A stretch of 64,000 bases of DNA. Source: Burkholderia sp. TSV86. Lineage in GTDB: Bacteria; Pseudomonadota; Gammaproteobacteria; Burkholderiales; Burkholderiaceae. The first letter of the stretch is position 1, and each line of letters starts with the position of its first letter. Location of the stretch: NCBI RefSeq assembly GCF_001522865.1, contig NZ_LOWB01000076.1, forward strand, positions 89,293 through 153,292, given 5' to 3'. The notes under the pieces are model-generated. The model saw only the letters and a list, made by a program, of their open reading frames with translations, did no database searches and had not been told where the DNA came from. The position numbers and the translations under genes were made by a program. Positions 27,848-37,090 of this stretch are shown in pieces.

Positions 27848-28173
27848 ATTGCAGCTCCTTGATCTAGCATGGGTCGGGCGCCCAGGCACAGGATATGCCC
27901 GGACAAGCCTTCAGGTTAAGGGATGAGGCATCCGGCGAAAACGATTATTCCGTCAGATATTCATTCCTTTTTATCATTTTTGCCGGGTGCGGTTTGACTA
28001 TTTTGGAAACTTTTTCGTTCCGGACCGTCTCTCTAAGTAATCGCAAGTCGTTTACCATGTTAGCCAAGCGCGATCCTGCGCCGCCTGCGACGGGACGCCG
28101 CGCCCGAACACAGGCGCGGGTCTTGCTGCGATCCCGTACCGGGCCCGCGCCCCCAAGCAAGAAGGGAGTCGCA
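27848..28173. other. divergent promoter region, AT-richer
   Basis: About 325 bp between the divergent peroxiredoxin and YqjD-like genes. The 27940-28060 stretch is AT-rich with a TTGACT at about 27996 that could be a -35 box, though a matching -10 is not clear. No gene was recognised. Confidence 0.4.
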
Positions 28174-28476
28174 ATGTCGGAAGTCAACAAGGAGAAACTG
28201 ATGTCGGATATCAAAACTGTTCTCGCGGATGCGGAAGACCTGTTGAAGCAGGCCGCAAGCAGCACGGGGGATCGCGCGAACGAACTGCGCGACAAAGCGC
28301 TCACGCGCCTGAAGCAGGCAAAGGAAAAAGCGGCCGACGTCCAGGTGGTTGTGGTCGAGAAAGGCAAGAAGGCCGCACGCGCCACCGACGACTACGTGCA
28401 CGAGCATCCTTGGACATCGATCGGCATCGCAGCCGGCGTCGGCGTGCTGATCGGCCTTTTGATCAACCGCAAGTAA
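28174..28476 (+). CDS. YqjD/ElaB-like (DUF883) membrane-anchored protein
   Basis: A 100-residue protein of the ElaB/YqjD family: an amphipathic helix-rich N-terminal half (KLMSDIKTVLADAEDLLKQAASS) and the C-terminal HPWTSIGIAAGVGVLIGLLINRK tail anchor. E. coli relatives bind ribosomes and sit in the inner membrane in stationary phase. It heads a three-gene set with YqjE- and YqjK-like genes, as in enterobacteria. The ATG at 28174 has GAAGGGAG upstream. Confidence 0.92.
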   Translation: MSEVNKEKLMSDIKTVLADAEDLLKQAASSTGDRANELRDKALTRLKQAKEKAADVQVVVVEKGKKAARATDDYVHEHPWTSIGIAAGVGVLIGLLINRK

Positions 28477-28579
28477 TACCGGCACAGCTCCGAGGGCGGT
28501 CCGATCCCGCTCGCGCCCATGCGGCGCACCGGGCGGTGCCGTAGCGCACCGCCGTCCTTTACGGGCACGCACTTCATTC

Positions 28580-28957
28580 ATGACGACAGAAACCTCATCG
28601 CATGGGCCGCTGCGCCGCCTGCTCGGTTCCGCGTTCGCCCTGTTGCAGACCCGGCTGGAACTCGTCGGTATCGAGATCGCCGAGGAGAAGGAGCGCCTGC
28701 TGGCCATGCTCTTTCTCGGACTCGCCGCAATGACGCTCGCAACAATGGCGCTCGTCAGCCTCACGGCGCTCGTCGCGATCGTGTTCTGGGATAGCTATCG
28801 CTGGCAAGCGCTCGCCGCCATTACCGGACTCTATGCGTTTGGTGCGCTCGTCTGCGTGCTGAAGGTCCTTGCCGGACTGCGCAACGCGCCGGCGATATTC
28901 GACGCCACGCTGAACGAACTGGAAAAAGACCGCGAGCTGTTCCGCGGCAAATCGTGA
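28580..28957 (+). CDS. YqjE-like (phage-holin-fold) membrane protein
   Basis: A 125-residue protein with an N-terminal amphipathic helix (RRLLGSAFALLQTRLELVGIEIAEEKERL) and two transmembrane segments (about 42-66 and 75-97), fitting the YqjE/holin_X family. It follows the YqjD-like gene by about 100 bp and precedes a YqjK-like gene. Its function is unknown; despite the holin name there is no phage context here. Confidence 0.9.
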   Translation: MTTETSSHGPLRRLLGSAFALLQTRLELVGIEIAEEKERLLAMLFLGLAAMTLATMALVSLTALVAIVFWDSYRWQALAAITGLYAFGALVCVLKVLAGLRNAPAIFDATLNELEKDRELFRGKS

Positions 28958-29018
28958 ACGCCGGCATGCATTTTCCGTTCTGCTTTCGGTTCCGCCCTTC
29001 TCCATTTTGTCACGCGCC

Positions 29019-29477
29019 ATGAGCCACTCCGCCACGGACCCACGATTTCGCACCGCCTCGCACAAGCGGCGCATGAGTGCCGCCGAGCACCGGGCGCTGC
29101 GCAAGGAATTGCTGCTGCTGCGCTCCGACGCCGAGCGCCTCGAATTCGCCCACGCCGGCGCCGAATTGCGTCAGTCCGTCACTCAGTTCAAATGGCTTAA
29201 GTTGATCGTGCCGGGCTTGTCGACAAGTGTGTTCGGCAAATCGGCGAGAAACGTCAATACGGTGTTGGGCACGCTCGTCAATCAATATCCGCTGCTGAGT
29301 TCGCTCGCGTCGATCCTGCTGGCAAAGCCCGCGCGAACATTGCTGCGCGTGAGCGCGCGCCCCGCGCTCAAGTGGGGCGCAATCGGGCTTGCCGTGTGGA
29401 ATGTTTATCGGATCTGGAAGCAGATGAAAAGCGATAACCGGCAACCCGGTTCGCAGACGCGAAACCACAAATCGTGA
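29019..29477 (+). CDS. YqjK-like protein
   Basis: A 152-residue basic protein. A charged coiled N terminus (EHRALRKELLLLRSDAERLEFAHAGAELRQ) leads to a moderately hydrophobic part (VPGLSTSVFGKSARNVN) and a C-terminal hydrophobic segment (ALKWGAIGLAVWNVYRIWKQM). Position as third gene after YqjD and YqjE supports a YqjK-type call; function is unknown. An in-frame ATG at 29007 is an alternative start. About 220 bp without a gene follow before the pilin operon end. Confidence 0.8.
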   Translation: MSHSATDPRFRTASHKRRMSAAEHRALRKELLLLRSDAERLEFAHAGAELRQSVTQFKWLKLIVPGLSTSVFGKSARNVNTVLGTLVNQYPLLSSLASILLAKPARTLLRVSARPALKWGAIGLAVWNVYRIWKQMKSDNRQPGSQTRNHKS

Positions 29478-29700
29478 AGCGCGGGCGAGTAACAGGTGTA
29501 ACCGAGTGGACACTTCCGCGTCTGGCGCTTCGCATGGAATCGGCCGGCCATGCACTGCCTGCGGCATAGCCACCCCGCACGCCCCATCTCTGTCTTTGCC
29601 CACGTTCCGGCCACGCATACCCCTCCCCCGTTGTTTCGCCTCGCAGTTGTGCTGGTTGTCCGGCCTCGCCTCATCGGCATGAGGCCGCCCTCTCCGGCAC

Positions 29701-30150
29701 TCAATTCATCAACCAGCAAGCCCCCACACCGGAGGCCTGCTGCCCGGCTGCGCCGTTCATTGCGCGATTCTCGCGCGTGCCGTCCGCGTACAGCACAAAA
29801 ACGCCGCAAGCATCGTCGCGCATCGCGCCGTTCGTTGCCGGGCTCGCCTCCAGCGCGTATCCGCCGTGCGCGTCTTCGGCTGTCATTTTCAGCCAATAGA
29901 CCGCCACACCTGTTTCAGGCGCCCGACTCAACCCGTCAGGCAATGCGGCGGGCAAGGTTTCGCCGAATGCATCGACGTATTGCGCCGCGCGATACAGCGC
30001 GGCGACCGCGCTCAACCGATGCCCTCGTTCGACGTGACGCCGATACGACGGAATTGCGAATGTCGCGAGCGCCGCCACGATCGCAAGCGCGACAATCACT
30101 TCAATCAGCGAGAATCCGCGGCAATTCGCGGCACCTTTCGTTAACGACAT
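29701..30150 (-). CDS. pilE: PilE-like type IV minor pilin
   Basis: A 149-residue pilin-like protein with the prepilin signature CRGFSLIEVIVALAIVAALATFAIPSY, where cleavage would fall after Gly-12 and Glu is at mature position 5. The remainder resembles PilE minor pilins (YRRHVERGHRLSAVAALYRAAQYVDAFGE), with two cysteines (DDACGV, GACWLMN) that could form the D-loop disulphide. Last gene of a five-gene minor pilin operon; the proteins prime and shape type IV pili. The stop is 29701. Confidence 0.92.
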   Translation of the reverse strand: MSLTKGAANCRGFSLIEVIVALAIVAALATFAIPSYRRHVERGHRLSAVAALYRAAQYVDAFGETLPAALPDGLSRAPETGVAVYWLKMTAEDAHGGYALEASPATNGAMRDDACGVFVLYADGTRENRAMNGAAGQQASGVGACWLMN

Positions 30151-30163
30151 CGCTCCTCTGCGC

Positions 30164-30763
30164 CTACGCCGGCCTACCTACGACTCGCCGCCACCGACGC
30201 TCGACACTTCCGCGCTCGACAACGATCTGCAGTTGCAGCCACTCGCCTGTATCCCGCGTCGCGCCGATACCCCGTGCGGTCACGACATACGCGCGCGCCC
30301 CGGGCCGCGCGGGCAGGCGCCACGCCTCGATCACGCAACTCGGCGCTTGCGCTGCATTGGGCCAATTAGGATACGGCGCGAATGCGCGGCTACCGTCGAA
30401 AATGCCGGGGTGTCGCCATCCGGCCGGCTCGCCCGCGGCGTCTCCGGCTGGCGCGGCATCGTGGGCGGCCGTGCCGTTCAGCAGCGCATCGGCGCAGGCA
30501 TCGAGCGCCGCGTCGGCTGCATGAAAAGCAATCAACCGGCTGGCAAGATTCGTCGTGCGCCGCATTTCCGTCGCCGCGATTTCGAACCATGCGGACGACA
30601 TCACGACAAGCGACGCCGTCACGGCCAGCACGCCCGGCAACGCGACGCCCCGCGAACCATACGTGCAACGCGCACACCGTTTGGTTGCGCGGCGCATGCG
30701 CCAGCATTCGGCGCTCATCGAAGTTCGGTTCGATGGCAATACGACCGCCGATGAAGCACTCAT
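30164..30763 (-). CDS. pilX: PilX-like minor pilin
   Basis: A 199-residue PilX-type protein. After a basic N-terminal stretch comes RGVALPGVLAVTASLVVMSSAWFEIAATEMRR, a transmembrane helix with the PilX-like AGVxLxxVL pattern, then an FHAADAALDACADAL segment and a C-terminal domain. The ATG at 30763 overlaps the pilW stop (ATGA) and has GGAGG five bases upstream; two later ATGs are possible. It belongs to the minor pilin operon and lies 13 bp before pilE. The N terminus lacks the usual Glu-5. Confidence 0.85.
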   Translation of the reverse strand: MSASSAVVLPSNRTSMSAECWRMRRATKRCARCTYGSRGVALPGVLAVTASLVVMSSAWFEIAATEMRRTTNLASRLIAFHAADAALDACADALLNGTAAHDAAPAGDAAGEPAGWRHPGIFDGSRAFAPYPNWPNAAQAPSCVIEAWRLPARPGARAYVVTARGIGATRDTGEWLQLQIVVERGSVERRWRRVVGRPA

Positions 30764-31545
30764 CCGTTCCTCCGATTGCGAACCGCAACATAACGACGCA
30801 ATACGAGCCTTGCTCGGGTATCGGCGGCCACCACCGCCCGCCCCGAACAATCGACATAGCGGACCGCGCGGCCAGTCGGCCTTCCGCGCACCTCAACACA
30901 AACGGCAACGGCTGCGACGCTATCCCAGGCCGAGGCAGACAGCGCCGATGCATCGACCCACTCCGCGGCACCACGCAACCGGTAACGCAACCACAATCGC
31001 TCGACACCTTCGACGAGTGGCTGCGCAAGCCCGCGCCTGCCGCTGCCTTCGCAATACAACTCAGGCTCGCCCGTCGACGCGCTGACACGCGCGTAAAAAC
31101 GATTGACGATCAACGGTTTCGCATCAGCCGCACCGACACCCTGACCGAGGCAATCCGTCGCCTGGCCGGTTACCGTAAGCCACGTCGATACACCGTCGCC
31201 AACGTAGCGCACGACGAGCCCATCCGAGCCACTCGCAAGCGGATCGCACACTGGCTGAGCATCCGCACCGACAACCCGTGCCCGCACGCATCCGAAGAGT
31301 CCGGGTGCTGGCAGCGCATCGTGCGCATCAAGCGGCACGAAACCGGCCATCTGAATCTGCTGAGCGATCAACACAAGCGCCGCTTGCGCCGAATCGCGCA
31401 TCCGTGCGGCATCCGCAGCCGCCGCATACGCCGTCCGTTGGACGCGATAAAGCGATACCGCCGTTAGCAAAATAAGCAAACCGAGCGCCATCGCGACCAT
31501 TGCCTCGATCAACGTATGAGCGCGCCAATGCAATATCCGATTCAT
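30760..31545 (-). CDS. pilW: PilW-like minor pilin
   Basis: A 261-residue PilW-type protein, with LIEAMVAMALGLLILLTAVSLYRVQRTAY after a short basic leader and QAALVLIAQQIQMAGFVPLD next, as in PilW. The C-terminal part holds several cysteines. Unusually, the residue before the cleavage site is Ala (RA then HTLIEA) instead of the standard Gly. Its start overlaps the pilV stop by four bases and its own stop overlaps the pilX start, so the operon is tightly coupled. Confidence 0.9.
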   Translation of the reverse strand: MNRILHWRAHTLIEAMVAMALGLLILLTAVSLYRVQRTAYAAAADAARMRDSAQAALVLIAQQIQMAGFVPLDAHDALPAPGLFGCVRARVVGADAQPVCDPLASGSDGLVVRYVGDGVSTWLTVTGQATDCLGQGVGAADAKPLIVNRFYARVSASTGEPELYCEGSGRRGLAQPLVEGVERLWLRYRLRGAAEWVDASALSASAWDSVAAVAVCVEVRGRPTGRAVRYVDCSGRAVVAADTRARLVLRRYVAVRNRRNG

Positions 31546-31931
31546 CCGCCGCCCACAGTCGCATAGGCGAGCGTCACACATCGCGCACCGCCCGCCGTTA
31601 CGAAAACCCCGGTGCAACTCGATGAACCTTCGGCTGCCGGCTGCGCGCCGTCCCACTCGACTCGCAGCGTCGCAATGCCGCCGCCCCCGCCGGCAAGCGC
31701 GAACTTGCCATGCGGCAACGCAGCCACCGCTGCTTGCCAGTCAATGCCCGCCGGTCCGACAGACTGAGCCGTTTCGGCCCAGGAATCGGCGAAAAACCAC
31801 GCCTGCTCGCGATATACGGCGTCACGCTCGCTGCGTATCGCCGCAAGCAATGCAGCAATCACACTGAGCGCGGCCATCGCAAGCAGCGCCGACGCAACTG
31901 TCACCTCCACCAGCGAGCCGCCCCGCGTCAT
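31542..31931 (-). CDS. pilV: PilV-like minor pilin
   Basis: A 129-residue PilV-type protein with RGGSLVEVTVASALLAMAALSVIAALLAAI, giving Gly at -1 and Glu at +5, then YREQAWFFADSWAETAQSV. The ATG at 31931 is chosen because it places the cleavage site after five residues; a longer frame to 32009 would give an unlikely 30-residue leader. Its end overlaps pilW by ATGA. It is a minor component of the type IV pilus. Confidence 0.88.
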   Translation of the reverse strand: MTRGGSLVEVTVASALLAMAALSVIAALLAAIRSERDAVYREQAWFFADSWAETAQSVGPAGIDWQAAVAALPHGKFALAGGGGGIATLRVEWDGAQPAAEGSSSCTGVFVTAGGARCVTLAYATVGGG

Positions 31932-31942
31932 ACGGCGGCACT

Positions 31943-32503
31943 TCACACCGGCGCTCCACAACCGCCCTCCGTGGCCCGCACGCGTCCACCCGACGCGATC
32001 CGCAAACAATGCCGCCAGCGCTCACCGCGCCATACGCCCGATGCATCGTGTGGCGTAAATTCGAAACTCCGAAAACCGCCAATCACTTGTCCTGCCGGCG
32101 GCGTGAACACAATGTCGCCGCCCGCGCCCGTCACGGCGACCTGTGCATCGCGCACGAAGCGCCGCAGCACGCGCGTACCGCGAGCGCCGTCCGCCGCGAC
32201 CACCAACCAGCCGCACGACCAATCGGTCGCACTATCGTTACAGGGCCGGCCGGCCGCAATACATCCGGCTGCCGAGCCGGCCCGGCACAGCACGACGCGA
32301 GTGCCGAGTCTGAGCGCTTCCGAGCGCGCATAAGCCAGCGCCGTGCCGAATAGGCGAGCGCGCGCCTCGACCCGATCGCGCATTCGCGCTCCGGAGAGCG
32401 TCGGCGCCGTCAGTGTCGTGGCGAGCGCGATCAGCGCAAGCACGACCATCAGCTCGATGAGCGTAAATCCCGCTGCTATTCGCCAGTTGCTATCCGTTCG
32501 CAT
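31943..32503 (-). CDS. fimT: FimT/GspH-like pseudopilin
   Basis: A 186-residue GspH/FimT-type protein, first gene of the minor pilin operon. The prepilin site is AAGFTLIELMVVLALIALATTLTAPTLS; the soluble part has ARLFGTALAYARSEALRLGTRVVLCRAG and WSCGWLVV, the family core. FimT homologues in other bacteria bind DNA and help natural transformation, but most are only pilus primers. The operon begins about 200 bp after the nrdR stop. Confidence 0.92.
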   Translation of the reverse strand: MRTDSNWRIAAGFTLIELMVVLALIALATTLTAPTLSGARMRDRVEARARLFGTALAYARSEALRLGTRVVLCRAGSAAGCIAAGRPCNDSATDWSCGWLVVAADGARGTRVLRRFVRDAQVAVTGAGGDIVFTPPAGQVIGGFRSFEFTPHDASGVWRGERWRHCLRIASGGRVRATEGGCGAPV

Positions 32504-32702
32504 CGTGCGCCTCCGTCAATCCGATGCGCCGACTCTACCGGTGCGCGCGCATGCACACCATCTGCCGAATGGCCGAGTCGCGCGTCATGGCGGCGCGAAC
32601 GATAATCGCCCAGGCGAGCACGGTTGCCGCGCGATAAGCCCGGGCAATGCGCACCAGAAACGGACGGATTACGGAATGAAACAGGAAAGGGAATATGCAA
32701 GC

Positions 32703-33182
32703 TCAGCGCTTGCGCGGCGGCTTCACGGGCGCCGTGCGCCGGAACTCCTCGATCACGTCCGCGAATTCGGACACGTCCTCGAACCGCCGATAGACGGACG
32801 CGAAACGCACATAGGCAATCGTATCGAGGGCGCGCAGCTCGTTCATTACGAGTTCGCCGAGCTTTTCACTGCGGACCTCGCGCTCGCCGGATGCGAGCAA
32901 TTGATATTCGATGCGTGCGACCGCCGCGTCGATCGCGTCAGCCGCAACGGGACGCTTGCGCAGCGCCAGTTGCATGCTCGCGACGATCTTGCGGCGATCG
33001 AATTCGGTGCGGCTGCCATCTTTCTTCACAACAGCAGGCAACGCCAACTCGACCCGCTCATACGTCGTGAAACGCTTGTCGCAGGCCGAGCAGCGGCGGC
33101 GCCGGCGTATCGCGGCACCGTCCTCCGACACGCGCGAATCCACTACTTGCGTGTCGTCGTGCCGGCAGAACGGGCAGCGCAT
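32703..33182 (-). CDS. nrdR: transcriptional repressor NrdR
   Basis: A 159-residue ATP-cone repressor of ribonucleotide reductase genes. The zinc ribbon is [17 protein letters not shown] and [18 protein letters not shown] with four Cys, and the ATP-cone follows ([28 protein letters not shown]). Length is typical. It lies six bases after glyA in the same direction, a common pairing in betaproteobacteria. Confidence 0.97.
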   Translation of the reverse strand: MRCPFCRHDDTQVVDSRVSEDGAAIRRRRRCSACDKRFTTYERVELALPAVVKKDGSRTEFDRRKIVASMQLALRKRPVAADAIDAAVARIEYQLLASGEREVRSEKLGELVMNELRALDTIAYVRFASVYRRFEDVSEFADVIEEFRRTAPVKPPRKR

Positions 33183-33188
33183 GGCCGA

Positions 33189-34436
33189 TCAGCGGTAAAC
33201 CGGAAACCGCTTCGTCAGCTCGGCGACCTGTGCACGCACGCGCGCGATCGTCGTTTCGTCCTCCGGATTCTCCAGCACGTCGGCGAGCAGATTACCCACG
33301 AGCTCGACCTCCTGAGGGCCAAAGCCGCGTGTCGTCATCGCCGGCGAGCCGAGACGGATACCGCTCGTCACGAACGGTTTTTCCGGATCGTTCGGGATCG
33401 CATTCTTGTTGACCGTGATGTGCGCCGCGCCGAGCGCCGCTTCCGCCGCCTTGCCGGTAATGTTCTTCGCGCGCAGATCGACGAGCATCACGTGGCTTTC
33501 GGTACGGCCGGACACAATGCGCAGGCCGCGCTTCACGAGCGTGTCGGCCAGCACGCGTGCGTTCTCGACCACCTTCTGCTGATACGTCTTGAATTCAGGC
33601 GACAGCGCTTCCTTGAACGCCACGGCCTTCGCCGCGATCACATGCATCAGCGGGCCACCCTGGATGCCCGGGAAGATCGCCGAATTGATTTGCTTCTCGT
33701 ATTCGGCCTTCATCAGGATCACGCCGCCGCGCGGGCCGCGCAGACTTTTGTGCGTTGTCGTCGTGACGAAATCGGCGTGCGGCACCGGGTTCGGATAGAC
33801 GCCCGCGGCAATCAACCCCGCGTAGTGCGCCATGTCGACCATCAAGTAAGCGCCAACCGACTTCGCGATCTTCGCGAGACGCTCGAAATCGATCTTCAAC
33901 GCGAACGCCGACGCGCCCGCGACGATCATCTTCGGCTTGTGCTCTTCAGCGAGCTTCTGCGCGGCGCCGTAGTCGATGTCCTCGCTTTCGTTCAGGCCAT
34001 AGCTGACGACGTTGAACCACTTGCCCGACATGTTGACCGGCGAGCCGTGCGTCAGATGGCCGCCGTGCGCAAGACTCATCCCCATGATCGTGTCGCCCGG
34101 CTTGAGCATGGCGAAAAACACGCCCTGGTTTGCCTGCGAGCCGGAGTTCGGCTGCACGTTCGCGGCTTCGGCGCCGAAAAGCTGCTTCACACGATCGATC
34201 GCAAGCTGCTCGACGATGTCCACGTACTCGCAGCCGCCGTAATAGCGCTTGCCTGGATAGCCTTCCGCATATTTGTTGGTGAGCTGCGAGCCCTGTGCCG
34301 CCATCACGGCCGGGCTCGTGTAATTTTCCGAGGCGATCAGCTCAATATGCTCTTCCTGGCGAGTATTCTCTTGCTGAATCGCTTGCCAAATTTCGGGGTC
34401 CACATTCGCAATGGTGCTTTGGGCTCTGTCAAACAT
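33189..34436 (-). CDS. glyA: serine hydroxymethyltransferase
   Basis: A 415-residue PLP enzyme that interconverts serine and glycine with tetrahydrofolate, supplying one-carbon units. Landmarks: [54 protein letters not shown], and the PLP-lysine site [17 protein letters not shown]. The start MFDRAQS is standard for the family; the frame remains open upstream but without a plausible N terminus. The leader before it is unusually long (see the regulatory entry). It forms an operon with nrdR. Confidence 0.98.
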   Translation of the reverse strand: MFDRAQSTIANVDPEIWQAIQQENTRQEEHIELIASENYTSPAVMAAQGSQLTNKYAEGYPGKRYYGGCEYVDIVEQLAIDRVKQLFGAEAANVQPNSGSQANQGVFFAMLKPGDTIMGMSLAHGGHLTHGSPVNMSGKWFNVVSYGLNESEDIDYGAAQKLAEEHKPKMIVAGASAFALKIDFERLAKIAKSVGAYLMVDMAHYAGLIAAGVYPNPVPHADFVTTTTHKSLRGPRGGVILMKAEYEKQINSAIFPGIQGGPLMHVIAAKAVAFKEALSPEFKTYQQKVVENARVLADTLVKRGLRIVSGRTESHVMLVDLRAKNITGKAAEAALGAAHITVNKNAIPNDPEKPFVTSGIRLGSPAMTTRGFGPQEVELVGNLLADVLENPEDETTIARVRAQVAELTKRFPVYR

Positions 34437-34732
34437 ACGGTTTCCGTTAAGTGTGTACAGGTTGACCGAAAATGGCCGAATATGTCGCCCGGCCAGCTCG
34501 ACACGGTGGAGAGCCAGCTCGACGTAGCGGAGGAATCCGTGGAACGCGAGGCAGGACAGCCACCGGCGATGCGCGCACGACACGGCGCACAACGGCTGCC
34601 CAGGCGAACGGCAAAAGCGAAACCCCGCGCTTCACGGTGGGACGCTCCACCTTGGCCCCGAAAGGCCTTATCGCCAGTCACGCAGGGAGATATTGAGCGC
34701 ATTAGTTTATTGGATGCACGGTGAATAGGCAA
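34437..34732 (-). promoter_or_regulatory. glyA candidate promoter and long 5' leader
   Basis: On the minus strand TTGCCT (34732-34727) and TAAACT (34709-34704), separated by 17 bp, make a moderate sigma-70 promoter. This gives glyA a leader of about 260 nt (34437 to about 34698). The leader has several potential hairpins, such as GGTGG-AGCGTC-CCACC at about 34653-34638 and GGCC-TTTC-GGGGCC. No known riboswitch class was recognised, and no peptide is clearly encoded. Confidence 0.45.
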
Positions 34733-34915
34733 CCAAGCCGAGCTTGCCAGACAATGCCGCCCCCCCAAAAAGGGCCAAATTGATCGGCACTGCGGGCCGG
34801 GTCTGCAGGGTGTGCGCGTCTGGCGCGTCCCGGCCTTGTCGCACCGCCGCAATCCCAGTAGGCTAGCGTGTTCCATCAAGCAGGCGTCTCAAGCGTCCAT
34901 CAAGGAGCAGCAGCA
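34733..34915. other. intergenic region, nothing recognised
   Basis: This stretch completes the gap between the divergent glyA and SDR genes, which totals about 480 bp with the glyA leader. I see no gene; the last bases hold the AAGGAG ribosome site of the SDR gene. Confidence 0.4.
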
Positions 34916-35662
34916 ATGATCGTGTTCGTCACCGGCGCATCGGCAGGTTTCGGCGCCGCCATCGCCCGGATCTTCGCGAAAGGCGGCCATCGCGTCGTCG
35001 CCACCGCGCGCCGCAAGGATCGTCTCGACGCGCTTGCCGCCGAGCTAGGCAACGCGCTTTTGCCGCTCGAACTCGACGTACGCGACCGGGCGGCCGTCGA
35101 AGCCGTGCCAGCGTCGCTGCCCGCCGAGTTTGGCGCGATCGACGTGCTCGTCAATAACGCCGGCCTCGCGCTCGGCGTCGAGCCTGCGCACAAGGCGAGC
35201 CTCGACGAATGGCAAACGATGATCGACACGAACTGCTCGGGCCTCGTCACGGTCACCCGCACACTGTTGCCGGGCATGATCGAGCGCGGCCGCGGCCATA
35301 TCTTCAATCTCGGCTCGGTCGCAGGCAGCTATCCGTACCCTGGCGGCAACGTCTACGGCGCAACCAAGGCGTTCGTGCGCCAGTTCAGCCTGAATCTGCG
35401 CGCGGATCTGGTCGGCACGCCGCTGCGCGTGACCGATATCGAGCCGGGCCTCTGCGGCGGCACCGAATTCTCGAACGTGCGCTATCGTGGTGACGACGCG
35501 AAGGCGGCAAACGTCTATGCGAACGTCGCCCCGCTCACCGCGCAGGACATCGCCGACACGATCTACTGGATCGCCACCCGCCCCGCGCACGTGAACATCA
35601 ACACGATCGAGATGATGCCGGTCGCGCAGGCCCCTGCCGGGCTGACCGTTCATCGGGGCTGA
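34916..35662 (+). CDS. SDR oxidoreductase, YdfG-like
   Basis: A 248-residue short-chain dehydrogenase close to E. coli YdfG, an NADP-dependent 3-hydroxy acid dehydrogenase acting on serine, L-allo-threonine and 3-hydroxypropionate-type compounds. Motifs: MIVFVTGASAGFGAAIARIF (TGxxxGxG), LVNNAGLALG, and the catalytic SVAGSYPYPGGNVYGATKAF (Ser, Tyr, Lys). The late IEPGLCGGTEFSNVRYRGD segment is YdfG-like. The ATG at 34916 has AAGGAG upstream. It lies just before the Tol-Pal operon. Confidence 0.93.
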   Translation: MIVFVTGASAGFGAAIARIFAKGGHRVVATARRKDRLDALAAELGNALLPLELDVRDRAAVEAVPASLPAEFGAIDVLVNNAGLALGVEPAHKASLDEWQTMIDTNCSGLVTVTRTLLPGMIERGRGHIFNLGSVAGSYPYPGGNVYGATKAFVRQFSLNLRADLVGTPLRVTDIEPGLCGGTEFSNVRYRGDDAKAANVYANVAPLTAQDIADTIYWIATRPAHVNINTIEMMPVAQAPAGLTVHRG

Positions 35663-35753
35663 GCCAGCTCGGGCGCGCGGGGACCCGCAAGGCCGCCCCG
35701 CGCGACAACATACCGTTACGAATCGGAGTCGCCGTTCCGGTAGAATGCGCGCC

Positions 35754-36242
35754 ATGATTGAGCCCACCCAACAGCCAGACGCAGCGCCAGACTTTGTGTG
35801 GCCCGTTCGCGTGTACTACGAGGATACCGATACCGGCGGCGTCGTCTATTACGCGAACTACCTGAAATTCTTCGAGCGCGCGCGCACCGAATGGCTGCGC
35901 GCGTGCGGCGTCGACCAACGGCGCGTCGCCGACGAGACGGGAGCGATCTTCGTCGTCTGCGACGCCGCGCTCAACTACCGCGCCCCCGCGCGGCTCGACG
36001 ACGCGCTCACGATCACCTGCAAGATCGACCGGCTCGGCCATGCATCGGTGACGTTCACCCAACAGGCGTGGCGGGACGATATGCTCCTTGTCACCGCCAA
36101 GGTGAGAATTGCCTGCGTCGATCGCGCCGTGTTCCGATCGAGCCTGATCCCGCCGCCCGTCTTCGAGGCGCTCAAGCGTGGGCCGGCCGCGCGCGAACTG
36201 CGGGACGGCGGTGTCAACGCTGAGCGCCCAGGTGCCGTTTAG
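35754..36242 (+). CDS. ybgC: Tol-Pal associated acyl-CoA thioesterase YbgC
   Basis: A 162-residue hotdog-fold thioesterase. VYYEDTDTGGVVYYANYLKFFERARTEWLR holds the catalytic Asp of the YbgC/4-hydroxybenzoyl-CoA thioesterase group. In E. coli the gene begins the tol-pal operon, and the enzyme hydrolyses short acyl-CoAs and interacts with phospholipid synthesis. The ATG at 35754 is preferred; an in-frame ATG nine bases earlier is possible. The following 160 bp before tolQ contain no gene. Confidence 0.95.
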   Translation: MIEPTQQPDAAPDFVWPVRVYYEDTDTGGVVYYANYLKFFERARTEWLRACGVDQRRVADETGAIFVVCDAALNYRAPARLDDALTITCKIDRLGHASVTFTQQAWRDDMLLVTAKVRIACVDRAVFRSSLIPPPVFEALKRGPAARELRDGGVNAERPGAV

Positions 36243-36402
36243 ACACAGCCGATGAACTTCACCCCCGTGACCCGCTACTAAGCAAGGTTCGGCGGGATGC
36301 CCGCGGCGCGCCAAACCGAATGGCCCTGCCGCGCGCCGCCGGAATATTCCGGCCGGGTACCCTGGTCAGGCCCTCCCCGAAGGGGACGTTAATCAAACCT
36401 TT

Positions 36403-37080
36403 ATGAACACTGCTCAAGACCTGTCGATCATCTCCCTCGTCCTCAACGCGAGCGTGCTCGCCCAGGCGGTGATGGGGCTCCTGCTCATCCTGTCGCTGAT
36501 GTCGTGGACCTTCATTTTCCGCAAATGGTTTGCGATCCGCCGCGCCCGCGCGCAAACCGAGCGCTTCGAGCGCGACTTCTGGTCGGGCGGCGATCTGCAG
36601 GCGCTGTACCAGAGCGCGGCAAACAATCGTCACACGATCGGCGCGCTCGAGCGGATCTTCGAATCGGGGATGCGGGAATTCCTCAAGGCTAAGGAAAAGC
36701 GCCTGAGCGATCCGACACTCCTTCTCGATGGGGCTCGCCGCGCGATGCGCGCATCATTCCAGCGTGAAATGGACGTTCTCGAATCGAACCTGTCGTTCCT
36801 CGCGTCGGTCGGCTCGGTCAGCCCATATATCGGTCTGTTCGGCACCGTGTGGGGGATCATGAACTCGTTCCGGGGACTCGCGAACGTGCAGCAGGCCACG
36901 CTCGCGAACGTCGCGCCCGGCATCGCCGAGGCACTCGTCGCAACCGCGATCGGCCTGTTCGCCGCGATTCCGGCAGTCGTCGCGTATAACCGCTATGCGC
37001 ACGATATCGACCGTCTCGCTATCCGCTTCGAGACGTTCATCGAAGAATTCTCGAACATCCTGCAGCGCCAGGCGCAATAA
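36403..37080 (+). CDS. tolQ: Tol-Pal proton channel subunit TolQ
   Basis: A 225-residue inner membrane protein of the MotA/TolQ/ExbB family, forming with TolR the proton channel that energises TolA. Transmembrane segments lie at about 16-40, 135-158 and 170-195; FLASVGSVSPYIGLFGTVWGIMNSFRGLA and TLANVAPGIAEALVATAIGLFAAIPAVVAYN are the diagnostic channel helices. TolR follows after a 10-bp gap with GGAGCACGCG. Confidence 0.98.
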   Translation: MNTAQDLSIISLVLNASVLAQAVMGLLLILSLMSWTFIFRKWFAIRRARAQTERFERDFWSGGDLQALYQSAANNRHTIGALERIFESGMREFLKAKEKRLSDPTLLLDGARRAMRASFQREMDVLESNLSFLASVGSVSPYIGLFGTVWGIMNSFRGLANVQQATLANVAPGIAEALVATAIGLFAAIPAVVAYNRYAHDIDRLAIRFETFIEEFSNILQRQAQ

Positions 37081-37090
37081 GGAGCACGCG

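Noticed and set aside
28580..28957. Phage holin gene and hence a prophage
   Set aside because: The protein belongs to the YqjE-type chromosomal family and no phage gene is near.
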